Below, piece by piece: positions 10,132-19,416 of a stretch of DNA of 19,448 nt. Origin of the DNA: Acanthamoeba sp. SK_2022b (taxonomy: Eukaryota > Discosea > Longamoebia > Acanthamoebidae); assembly GCA_027943245.1 (NCBI GenBank), contig JANDJZ010000794.1, forward strand, positions 1 through 19,448, given 5' to 3'. The notes below the pieces were generated by a model. That model saw only the letters and a program-made list of their open reading frames with translations, was not told where the DNA came from and ran no database searches. The position numbers and the translations under genes are program-made. Positions within the stretch are counted from its first letter, which is position 1. Every line of letters begins with the position of its first letter.

Positions 10132-11441
10132 GGGGGTGGGCGTGTTGTTTACGCGGGTCCTCCCCTGTCGTGCGTGGGAAACAGGCACTGCGGTGGCGGA
10201 GGAGGAGGCGGACGCGAGCAAGAAGAGCAAGAAGGTGAAGAAGGTGAAGAAGGGCAAGAAGAAGGGGAACCGCAGCTCGGGCGTGGCGGCGGCCGAGGAG
10301 ACGGCCGATCCCACCGAGAGCAGCGAGGAGGCGGCGCTGCGCCAGTACTACGCCAAGCCCACCGATCCTTCGTTCAGCGTGCGCCCCCCCCTCTCCCTCC
10401 CTTGCCCACGCCCGCCTGCCGGCTGCGTGCTTCGCGATGCGTGCTGCGCCCTGACCTGCCTCCTCCGACCCTGGCGCTGCCGCAGTGGCGACAGAGGGTA
10501 GACCTGTTTGCCCTGTTCAACAAAACCGAGGAAGCCTCCCTCTCGCCGGCTCCAGAAAAGCTGCGCAACTACTTTGCTCGCGACAGCTATACGTACATGC
10601 GCATTACACCGCTCCTCTCTCTCTCTGCGTATTCATTGGTCTGACCCCGCCGGGCTTACCCTCCCTCTCGCTCGCTCTCCATTTCTCTCTGTTTTCTCCT
10701 TCTTCTTCTTCTTCTTCTTTCTTTTCCTGTCACGTGTCAGGGGCGTGCAATGGCTGGTCACCCCGCGCAAGCTCAGCTTCGCTCTGGGCAGTTTTGAGCC
10801 CTTCTATGGGGTGCTCGCCCTCTACGACATGGCCAAGAGGGTCAGGATCTCGGAGAACTTCTACTTTGACGTGAATGACGACGACGTACTCGTCTCCCCC
10901 CCCCCCTCCCGCCACCACCATTGTTGGTGCATTCGTCTTGTACTGCCTGAGGCAAATCTCCGGGGGGGGGTGGCTAACTGCGCCGCGTTTGCGCTCCTGT
11001 GGCGGCCACCAGGTGTCCAAGCTGGTGCTCAATGGTGGCAGCCACAGAGATCGGACGAACAGGAAGGCTCTCTTCCGGGTCGCCAAGCCCAGCACCGACA
11101 TCTACCTCGTCCTCCGCATCGAAAAGGTGCTGCAAGGCGATCCCGAGGACTCCCTCGACCTCTACGGCAAATCCGACTCGGTGCTGTTGTCTCCTCCTCT
11201 TCTCTCTCTCTCTCTCTCCCCACCACAACGTAGCGGGCCGCGCGGCACACGTTCGCTCGAAGCGATGGAAGAGACGATGATGAAGGAGGAAGATGAGGTT
11301 GGATGGAGGGAGGCAATGCGCTCACTCTGCCCGTTGGTGCCAATGCAGATCAAGGAGAAGGACAGGGAACGCCTGGAAGGCCACGCCAAGGAATGCTGCA
11401 AGCGCTTCGGCGAGTACCGCCAGGTGACCTACCCGTCTATC

Positions 11442-11474
<33 letters not shown>

Positions 11475-13160
11475 GCGCGCGCGCTGCTTTGGTCCCCCCC
11501 CCTAACGGGCAGACAACGTGCGGCGCGATGATAGGGCATGGGCTGGGCGATGCTGCCGGTGTTTGGCCAGGATGGCCAACTGGCGCTCCCGGAGTCGACC
11601 ATCTTTCAGCCCATCTACCGATACCGCCCCGAAGCCAGGTCTCTGAATTCTTGGCGCTTTGACCTTCTTCTTGCCCTCTCTCTCAGCCCCTCGTTCCCTC
11701 CTCATTCCTCACTCGGCGTGGGCGTGGCGGTGCTTCTTCTTGTTGTTGTTGTTCTTCTTCTTCTCCACCCTCCTCGGTGTGCTTGCAGTGATACGCACTT
11801 CTTCGCGTCCTGGGGCGACCAATCCAAGGCGGGGTCCAAGCGGCTCAAGACCCTCCCGGGCAGCTGCGTGGTGGAGGTGACCGAGGTGGCTCCGGGCACC
11901 AAGCTCCCCGGCCGCCTCACGCCCTCTCTGATCCCCCTCAAACCGGCCTGCCCCGCCGACGCCAAACAGAGCGTCCTGGTCCGCTCCCCCCCCATCTCCC
12001 CAACTCTGCTCCGCCGCCCACGTTCGGTTGGGCTCACCCCCCCCTCTCCTCTCTCCTCCTCCCGACGCTCTTGCCTGGCAGGAGGTCGAGGAGTTTGGGG
12101 GCCTGCGTGGAGACGACGTGGCCACGGACTATGTAAATAACCTCTACGTGTACCCCGAACTCGTCAACGGCATCGCGTCGGGTCGCAACCTCGCCATCCG
12201 TGTACAGCTCCTCGACTCCGACAGCGACCCCGATGCGCCCTCGGTACAACAAGTTTCTCTCTCCCTCATCGCTCGAGTCGAACTCAAGTTGCTCACACGC
12301 GTTGCTGGGGGGGGGCAGCCCTTGGAGTGCATTTGCACCCGCTCGGGCGAGTTGACTCGGGAGGCGGTCACGCTGGTGTCGTATCACGCCAAGAACCCGT
12401 CCTACTACGACGAGTTCAAGATCTGCCTCCCGCCCACCCTCACGCCCGCGCACCACCTGCTCTTCACCCTCTACCACATCCCCGTCCAGATCGCCAAGAA
12501 CAAGGACCTGGCCCCCGAGGTGCCTACGTCGCGACCCCCCCCCCAAACCAACCAACCAACCAACCAACCAACCAACCAATGGGAGGTGGTGTCGACATCC
12601 GGCGTTGGCTGACCTCGCGGTGTCACGTGTGAGCAGCGCAAGGTCATCGGGTACGCGTGGCTGCCCCTGTTCGTCGATGGCCGAATCGCCGGGGAGGATC
12701 ACCAAGTGCCGCTGGCTGCCAACATCGCCCCCGCCTACATGTCCCCCGAAGGCAGTTCTCACGTACGCCTCCCCCTCCTCCCCCTCCTCCTCTTGCTGCT
12801 GCTGGTCCCTCTCCCCCTTTCGCGTGTTGCAACGCCTGCGCTTACCCCAATTTCTGCCGACCGACCGATTGGCCGACTGGTTGAACGACAGATCCGCTGG
12901 CTGGACGGGGGCAAGGCGTCCCTGCGGCTCAAGCTCCAGCTGGTGTCCTCCCTCTACACCCAAGACCCGGCGCTCGCCGAGTTCTTTGCCAACAGCGTCC
13001 CTCCGGCCTCCCCCGACGGTACCGGCGCCCTCCTTTGTTTTTCCGGCGACCCCGCCCCACTCCCTTTCTTGGCATCTGCCGCGCTCGCCCTCGCCCTCAA
13101 CGCAAGCCAAGTGGTTTCTTCTTACGCCGCTTCAACCCCCTTTGGCCTCCATTGTGTTCC

Positions 13161-13217
<57 letters not shown>

Positions 13218-13485
13218 GTATGTGGTTGTGTGTGGTGCGCAGCTCTCGTGCACACCCTGAATGCGCTCACGGCAGTGCCGCCGCGAAGGTTGGCCTGGTT
13301 TCTCCCGCTGATGCTCAATCTACTCCTACGCCTCACGTGCGTGGGATCTCTCACCACCCAGCGGCACGCCTTCGCCACCCTCCTCACCATCCTCAACATG
13401 TACGCCTCTCCTGTCTATCCTCTCTCCCTCTCCCTCTCCCTCTCTCTTCTCTCACCCCTCCCCCTAAATCAAATGGGGTGGTACT

Positions 13486-13546
<61 letters not shown>

Positions 13547-16500
13547 CGTCAACAGCATCAGCACGGAAATGGACATCGGAGCGGTGCTCGACAGCTACGC
13601 CACCTACGTGGCACCCTGCACCGACATCGAGCGAGACAGCAAGGTCCACCTCTACCACCAGGTACCCGCTCCCTCCCCTCCCCCCCATACTACGCTTCCA
13701 CTGGCGTGTGTGCACAAGGAAGGGCTGCTGTGCTGATGGTCGGACCCGTCACACGCCCGCCCGCCACAGATCGTGAAGCACTGGGCGTTCTTCTTTGGGC
13801 GGGCCACCAACGCCGATGCGCCCAAGGAGGAGCTCTACAAGTTTGCGGGCTTCCTCTTCAAGCTCGTTTACCGGTACATAGGAGATCACCTGTGGTGGTG
13901 GTGGTGGTGGTGGTGGTGGTGGTGGTGGTGGTGGTGGTGGTGGTGGTGGTCAGGTGGTGGTGGTTTGTGGGTGGATGGGTGGCTGATGGCCATATTGGGG
14001 GGGGGGGTGCAACGCCACCAGGTCCATGGTGCTCAAGATCCACGGCACGGGCGAGCTCAAGGACCAGGAGAGCACCAGCAGGCGGGGCCGATTCGAGCCC
14101 CAGTTCCAAGCCGACCTGCGCAGCCTGATGGCCGGCCACACGCGCGTGCTCCAGGCGGGACTGCGCGTGGGCCTGACCAACGCCAAGGGGCTGAGCCAGG
14201 TGCTGGCGCAGGCGCTCCACGACCTCATGTCCGTGATGGACCGCGGCGTGGTCCTCCACCTGGCCGAGCTGATCGCCAGCACCATGGTGCCCCCGTCGGG
14301 CGAGTCCGTGTTCCACGGCCTACGGCTCACCTTCCTCGACATCCTCGCCGAGGTGAGGCCCTCTCTCTCTCTCTCTCTCTCCCCCCTCTCCTCTCCCCTC
14401 TCTTCTCCCTTTGTCGTCGTCGTGATGAGTGGGCGAGCCAACGGCCAGAGCTGACCGGGGGGGGGGGGATTGGTGTTGGTGCTGCAGTACGAGCATCTCC
14501 TGCCGCTGTCCTTGCCCTTGCCGCCCGAGGTGCGCTCCATCGTGAGCCTGCCGGCCGACTGGCGAGAGCAGCACCTCCCCATGGCCCTCCTCCTCGACTA
14601 CTCCTCCCAATACCTGCTCCACGACGAAATCCAGGTGCCCCTCCCCCCCCTCTCCCTCTCCCCCCATCCACCACCGCCGCCACTGCGTCTTACGCCTGCG
14701 CCTGGCGCGTCAGATTCGATCGCGGGCGGCGCGGCTGTTGCACGGGATCGTGCTGCGCCAGCTGGCCGACGAGCGATACACGTGCCCCGAATACGTGCCC
14801 CGCCTCGCCGGCCTCTTCCTGCCGTTCCTGCCGTTCCTCCTGCCCCACGCCAAGGTACTCGCGCTCGTCACACCGCCACCCCCCCCCCGCATAGGGCGAC
14901 GAGTGGTGACGACGGTGGTGGTGGTGGTGGTGGTGGTGGTGGTGGTGGTGGTGGCGGCGGTGGCGGTGGTGGTGGTGCACAGACAATGCGGGAGCGGTAT
15001 CTGCACGAGAGGCGGGAGGTGCTGCTCGTGTGGCTGTGGCTGCTCGACTCGATCCCGCACGTCCACCTGCGCTCTTGGTGGCAGAAGGAGACGCGCTCCC
15101 GCCTCCTTCTCTTCTTTGACTGCCTGCTCCTCGCTCTCGACACCTTTGACGCACGTTCCCCCCCACTCTCTCTCTCTCTCTCTCTCTCTCCATTCGCTTC
15201 TTGCCCCTCTTGTCTATGTGGTGTATTCCTCTCTTTTCTTTATATTTCTTTATATTTATTATATTCGTGTCTCTGCTGCTATTGGTGGGGTGGTGCCACG
15301 ACCGCAGTACATGGGCAAGGAGACCATCGAGGAGAAGATTGCCGAAGGCAAGATCGCCGCCGCCTCCACCAACGCCACCAAAGCGCTCGTATCCCTCCCC
15401 GCCCACCCACCCCCACATCATTTCCCCTCTACCCCATACCACCACCACCACCACCACCACCACCACCACCACCACCACCACCACCACCACCACCACCACC
15501 ACCACGTTGGTGTTCTCAAACGTGTTCTCGTGGGGGTGGGTTTGGGGGGGGGCTGCTTGCGTTGGTTGCCTTGGCGCGTCGTGCGTGTGTGCGGGGCAGC
15601 TGGAGAGCTTCTACACGGAGGTGGGGTCCACGTCGCGGGTGGGCGCGGGAGCCAGGCGCACCTACACGTCGCTCCGCGAGAAGCGGGTGGCGGCGCGGGC
15701 ACAGGGCCAGGCGGTCAAAGAGGGCGACCAGAGGCACTTTCGCACGACCCTCGAGAAGCGCCGCACCACCCACGTCGCCTCGGAGCCCAAATACCTCTTC
15801 TCGCCCCTCATCGTACTACCCCCCCCTCTCTTTCTTCGCCCCACCCACGCCCCAGCGACTTGGCGTTCGTTCGCGTGAGTTGACAACTCCCCCCCCCCTC
15901 CTCCCCCCTCACGCGCCCGCCCGCCCGCCCACGTCATCCAGGAGAAGAACCTGAGCGTGCAGGTGCAGCGCGTGGTGGTGGCCACCACCGCCGAGTTCAT
16001 GAGCTGCTTCAAGTCCGAGCTCTTCGGGCCCGCCGGATCCGGCCTCATGGCCAAGCTCTTCGAGGTAATTCCCCCATCTCTCTCCCCACCCGATGTTCTC
16101 CTGCGTTTGCGTTTGCGTTTGCACGCGGTCTCACGCGCATGCGCGCGCGGTGGTGGTCTGATACATCGTTTCCTTTCCAAAAGGTGCTCAAGTGCCTGCT
16201 TCAGCGCAACCAGCCGGTGGACCAGGTGGGCTGCGTCTACGGTACGCGCGCCTGTACCCGCGGCTGCCCCCCCCCCGCGCCTTCCTCCCCCCTCCCCCTC
16301 CCCCGGCTGGCTGAGCACGTGCATGCGCGTGCGCGCGCGTTTCTGTGCCAGCAGGCCTGCTGCAGATGTGGGCGGTGAACCACGCCAAGGACCTGTTCTA
16401 CCGCAACACCAACTACGTCGCCGAGATCTGCCCGCTCCTCATCATGCACTGCCACTCGCCCCACGCCCCGCTGCGCCGCCACGCGGCCGCATTCCTCGCC

Positions 16501-17701
16501 CTCCTCATGAAGCAGAACTACGACGAGGTCCGCAAGAACTTTACCCGCGTCAAGGTGCCCCCCCCCCAAACCCCCCCTCCCCCATCTACCCCAAGGGGCA
16601 CGACTCACGCGAGTGGTGGTGGTGGTGGTTGGTTGGGGGGGGGGGCAACGCCTGCGACTGGGGCGCAGGTGCAAGTGACGATCGCCCTGTCGGCGCTGGT
16701 CGGCCGGGGCATCCGCGACGACCAGCACCTGATGGACGCCCTGCAGTTCATGACCAAGGCCGCGCGCCACCTCGAGTCGCAGGACCCCGGCGTGCCGCGC
16801 CCCTTTGCGTCGCAGGTGGAGGACCTGGCGGGGCGGCTGCACACCATCCTGCGGGACTCGGTCAAGATCAACCAGCACGCCAACGACCCCGAGATGATGG
16901 CGGACCTCTACTTCCGCATCTCCAAGTCCTACGCCAACACGCCCGACCTCCGCATCACCTGGCTCATCAACCTCGCCAACTTTCACGCCCTCCGCGTGCG
17001 TGACCCCCCCCCACACCAACCAACCAACCACCAAACCACCCAACCACCAACCACCAACCACCAACCACCAACCACCAACCACCAACCACCAACCACCAAC
17101 CACCAACCACCAACCACCAACCACCAACCAACCAACCACCAACCAATGGATGGATGGCCATCGACGCCCCGCTATTGGCTCACGCCACCTCTCCGCTCGG
17201 TGGGTGGGGTGGGCTTCGCGCACGCGACGCAGTATAATTGGGCGGAGGCGGGGCAATGCGCGCTGCACATGGGCGCGCTCATTTCCGAGTATCTCGCTCT
17301 CAAGCGGGGTTCTCCCGACTCCTCGGGGAACGCCGCCCTCCCCAAGAACTGCCAGGCGTTTCTCGGTGCGTGCATATATATATATATATATACACACACA
17401 CGCACACGCGCGCGCGCACACAGACACTCGCGGTGGTGGCGTGTGCGCACGCATGAGGAGGAGTGGGACGAGCTGACCGCGCGCGCGCGTGCGATGGATT
17501 GGATGTGATGCCCGCAGGGATCTCGCCCAACGTGGTCGAGGAGGCCCTCACGGAGATGCCGATGGCGGGCGGCGGGGAGGAGGGAATGTGCGAGTCGCAG
17601 CTCTTCAGCGACCGGGGGCTCGTCAGCGTGCTCCTCGATGCCGTCGACTACTTCAAGAAGGGCGCCCTCTACGAGATCGCCGTAGAGGCACGCGTCGTGC
17701 C

Positions 17702-17764
<63 letters not shown>

Positions 17765-18701
17765 CGGCCACTCACCCTCGTCGTCGGGGGGGGGGGGCAC
17801 ACAGGTGTACAAGATCATACTGCCGGCCCACGAGGCTGCTCGCGACTACCGCGCTCTCTCGCGCGCGCACGCCGACCTACAGGCCATCTACCAGGACATC
17901 GCCACCGCCGTAACCCCCCCCCCCTCTTTCCCCCTCCCGACCTCGCTCCTTCTCATCTGCTGCGTGCGCGTCACACACAGAACGAGCTGCAGAGCCGCAT
18001 GCTGGGGAGCTTCTATCGCGTCGGGTTCTTTGGCCAGGGCTTCGACGAGCTCGATGGCCAGGAGTTCATCTACAAGGAGCCCAAGATCACCCGCCTCGGT
18101 GAGATCACCGAGAGGCTCCTCGTACGCGACACTCCCTCACACCACACTCACCACACACACACACACACATACACACGCTTCCCACATGTCTCTCCCTCTC
18201 CCTCTCCCCGCTCTTAACCCCTAATCTAACTCTGCGTCGTGGTGGTGGTGGTGGTGGTCGTTGCAGGAGCAATTTGGGGAGCGGTTGGGGAGCGAGCGCG
18301 TGCGGTTGTGGACCTCGCAAGGCGAGGTGGAGCGGGAAAAGTTGGACCCCGCCCTATGCTACATCCAGATCACCTCTGTCGACGCCTACTTCACCCCCGA
18401 GGAGGCCCAGAACCGCGTCACCTACTTTGAGCGCTACAACAACCTCCGTACTTGCTTGCTTGGCTCATGCTCCTGCTGCCCCCTCCTCTCTGCATAGCAG
18501 TAGGCTTGCTTACACGAGTCTTCTTCTTGTTGTAACAGAGCGATTCATATTCGAGACGCCGTTCACGGTGGGCGGGGGTGGCCAAGCGGGCCACGTGCGG
18601 GACCAGTGGAAGCGCAAGACCATCCTGACCGCGGAGAACCACTTCCCCTACGTCAAGAAGCGCATCCCCGTGCGCCACAAGCAGGAGGTAAGAGCGGCAC
18701 A

Positions 18702-18769
<68 letters not shown>

Positions 18770-19416
18770 ACAACGCCTTGCTGACGCGGCGTGTGCAGAC
18801 ATGTCTGAGCCCAATCGCCAACGCCGTGGAGACGATCGAGGGGCGGGCGGCTGCCATCACTGCCGAGCTGCAGGCGGAGCCGAGCCCCAACCCCAACTCC
18901 CTGCAGGGCCTGCTGCAGGGCGCCCTCCTCCTCCGTACTCGTCCCCCCCTCCCCCCTCCCCCGCGTGCCTATCCGGTGCTGGGCCATGACACCGCCAATG
19001 CTCTGCCGCCGCACGCACGCACGCACGCACAGAGGTGCACGCTGGCCCGCGGGAGATCTGCAAGACCTTCCTGGTGGGCGACGACGGGGAGGCGGCCTCC
19101 TACGCCGACGCGGACAAGCAGAAGCTGCGCGTGGCCTTCAAGGCGCTCATCGAAGCGTGCGGCCGAGCACTCCAAACGAACAGCGAGGTGAGTGCGGGCT
19201 TCTGAGGAGGGAGGGCGCGCGCGCGCGAGTGGGATTCCGCCGCTGACGCGCGGCCTGCGTGTCGCTCTGTCGTGTGTGTGTGCGCGCGAGCAGTTGATCG
19301 ACGCGGAGGGACTGGCGCTCCACGAGGAGATGCAGCGCGGGTTCCTCGAGCTCACCCACATTTTGGCTCCCGTGCTCCACCCCGCGGCCGCGGCCGCTGC
19401 CGTCGTCGCCCCCTGA
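9411..19416 (+). CDS. DOCK-family Rho GEF (DHR-1/C2 plus DHR-2), DOCK6/7/8-zizimin type, 35 exons
   Basis: The protein is predicted to load GTP on Rac/Cdc42-type GTPases and so control actin. Exons: 9411-9638, 9803-10019, 10185-10378, 10486-10592, 10741-10885, 11013-11180, 11349-11423, 11535-11638, 11789-11972, 12082-12243, 12319-12519, 12637-12762, 12892-13018, 13243-13399, 13556-13661, 13770-13873, 14022-14352, 14488-14634, 14714-14854, 14983-15150, 15308-15388, 15600-15812, 15942-16064, 16184-16241, 16355-16554, 16669-16995, 17233-17365, 17518-17687, 17805-17909, 17981-18121, 18267-18447, 18539-18687, 18799-18934, 19033-19187, 19294-19416. All phases agree and give 5,487 nt (1,828 residues). 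The N-terminal DOCK_N-like part ([29 protein letters not shown]) resembles DOCK-C/D. DHR-1 starts near NNLYVYPE (about residue 490). Helical repeats follow. DHR-2 covers about residues 1290-1828, with [34 protein letters not shown] and QVHAGP, whose Val (residue 1738) aligns with the nucleotide-sensor Val of DOCK GEFs. I see no PH domain, which favours DOCK-C over DOCK-D. A Lys-rich stretch lies in exon 3. Confidence 0.93.
10031..10129. repeat. (CA)n microsatellite in DOCK intron 2
   Basis: The longest dinucleotide tract in the window (about 99 bp, two short interruptions). It fills most of the 165-nt intron 10020-10184, which keeps the reading frame open. Confidence 0.97.
10215..10290 (+). 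other. Polybasic N-terminal segment of the DOCK protein
   Basis: Exon 3 codes for a run of Lys-Lys-Val/Gly units ([18 protein letters not shown]) between acidic stretches, at about residues 160-180. Such segments can bind acidic phospholipids or act as nuclear localisation signals. Animal DOCK-C proteins are not known to me to have one at this place. Confidence 0.75.
10690..10725. repeat. (TTC)n polypyrimidine tract in DOCK intron 4
   Basis: TTC trinucleotides and flanking T/C bases stand directly before the 3' splice site at 10740. It can serve as the polypyrimidine tract of this intron. Confidence 0.88.
11448..11484. repeat. (CA)n/(CG)n microsatellite in DOCK intron 7
   Basis: About 27 bp of CA followed by CGCGCG, in the intron 11424-11534. 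A C-run follows at 11496-11503. Confidence 0.93.
12082..13018 (+). other. DHR-1 / C2-DOCK domain region
   Basis: Exons 12082-12243, 12319-12519, 12637-12762 and 12892-13018 encode the lipid-binding C2-like domain. Landmarks in order are [72 protein letters not shown] and [15 protein letters not shown]. These follow the C2-DOCK pattern (NLYVYP, YHNKSPxFYEEVKI, HHLLFTFYHI, GYSWLPL) closely. In the family this domain binds phosphoinositides and targets the GEF to membranes. Confidence 0.9.
12546..12579. repeat. (CAAC)n tetranucleotide repeat in DOCK intron 11
   Basis: About eight CAAC/CCAA units, right after a run of C near the 5' splice site of the intron 12520-12636. Confidence 0.95.
13162..13216. 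repeat. (GT)n microsatellite in DOCK intron 13
   Basis: A perfect GT tract of about 55 bp ending about 26 bp before the 3' splice site at 13242. The following intron carries a complementary (CA)n tract. Confidence 0.97.
13486..13545. repeat. (CA)n microsatellite in DOCK intron 14
   Basis: A perfect CA tract of about 60 bp ending 10 bp before the 3' splice site at 13555. Confidence 0.97.
13891..13950. repeat. (TGG)n trinucleotide repeat in DOCK intron 16
   Basis: About 20 TGG units in the intron 13874-14021. The RNA has a GG every third base and could form a two-layer G-quadruplex. Confidence 0.97.
14911..14977. repeat. (TGG)n trinucleotide repeat in DOCK intron 19
   Basis: About 22 TGG/GGC units, with a few C substitutions, ending five bases before the 3' splice site at 14982. 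Confidence 0.96.
15151..15307 (+). other. Probable GC-AG intron in the DOCK gene (intron 20)
   Basis: The exon ends LALDTFD at 15150 and is followed by GAC|GCACGT. The next exon ([10 protein letters not shown]) starts at 15308 after CCGCAG. Both are phase 0. The only close GT (GCAC|GTTCCC) would give phase 1 and a frameshift, and no other GT lies in the last 60 bases of the exon. Confidence 0.75.
15438..15505. repeat. (CCA)n trinucleotide repeat in DOCK intron 21
   Basis: About 22 perfect CCA units in the 211-nt intron 15389-15599. It is complementary to the (TGG)n tracts of introns 16 and 19. Confidence 0.97.
17014..17146. repeat. (CCACCAA)n heptanucleotide tandem repeat in DOCK intron 26
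   Basis: A 7-bp unit CCACCAA repeated about 12 times, flanked by CAAC units, in the 237-nt intron 16996-17232. Its minus strand reads TTGGTGG. In the upstream exon's frame it would read as a PPTTNHQ heptapeptide repeat without stops. Confidence 0.95.
17373..17422. repeat. Compound (TA)n-(CA)n-(CG)n repeat in DOCK intron 27
   Basis: About nine TA units followed by CACA and CGCG units, a few bases after the 5' splice site at 17366. It is the only TA dinucleotide tract in the window. Confidence 0.95.
17688..17804 (+). other. Possible GC-AG intron in the DOCK gene (intron 28), alternatives exist
   Basis: Joining at GAG|GCACGC (17687/17688) to CACACAG|GTGTAC gives EIAVEVYKIILP, the best match to the family pattern EVYKxxIP. 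Two GT donors in the same phase exist at 17682 (GCC|GTAGAG, loses VE) and 17694 (CGC|GTCGTG, adds AR), so transcripts could differ by a few residues here. Confidence 0.5.
17705..17763. repeat. (GT)n microsatellite in DOCK intron 28
   Basis: A perfect GT tract of about 59 bp, followed by a run of about 12 G (17786-17797) before the 3' splice site at 17804. Confidence 0.97.
18147..18176. repeat. (CA)n short microsatellite in DOCK intron 30
   Basis: About 30 bp of mostly CA in the intron 18122-18266, which ends in a (GGT)n run at 18240-18258 before the splice acceptor. Confidence 0.9.
18697..18772. repeat. (CA)n microsatellite in DOCK intron 32
   Basis: About 76 bp of CA with two GC interruptions at its 3' end, in the 111-nt intron 18688-18798. 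The intron keeps the reading frame open. Confidence 0.97.
19011..19031. repeat. (ACGC)n tetranucleotide repeat in DOCK intron 33
   Basis: Five ACGC units lead directly into the CACAG 3' splice site at 19032. Confidence 0.9.

Larger units (their letters stand above)
16669..19416 (+). other. DHR-2 (DOCKER) catalytic GEF domain region
   Basis: Ten exons from 16669 to the stop form the Rho-GEF domain. Lobe A carries [12 protein letters not shown] and [20 protein letters not shown]. Lobe B includes [33 protein letters not shown] and FIFETPFT. Lobe C includes [34 protein letters not shown] and the C-terminal helices [16 protein letters not shown]. The Val of QVHAGP (codon 19035-19037) matches the position that expels Mg2+ and GDP in characterised DOCK proteins, so activity is likely. 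Rac versus Cdc42 preference cannot be read here. Confidence 0.92.

Noticed and set aside
12034..13110. Long open frame on the minus strand (358 codons) opposite the DOCK C2 region
   Set aside because: It is antisense to exons that match the DOCK family motif by motif, is low-complexity (Gly/Arg/Glu-rich), and crosses introns. It is a shadow frame of GC-rich sequence.
17014..17146. Tandem repeat that might be taken for a CRISPR array or telomere
   Set aside because: The unit is 7 bp with no spacers, so it is not CRISPR. It lies inside an intron and does not match a standard telomere unit.
17373..17391. TATATA run as a promoter TATA box
   Set aside because: It lies a few bases inside a DOCK intron in the middle of DHR-2 and is a plain TA microsatellite continuing into CA and CG units.
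16237..17454. Minus-strand open frame of 405 codons with WWLVVGG repeats
   Set aside because: The repeats are the complement of the CCACCAA intron repeat and the rest is antisense to DHR-2 exons. No recognisable domain.
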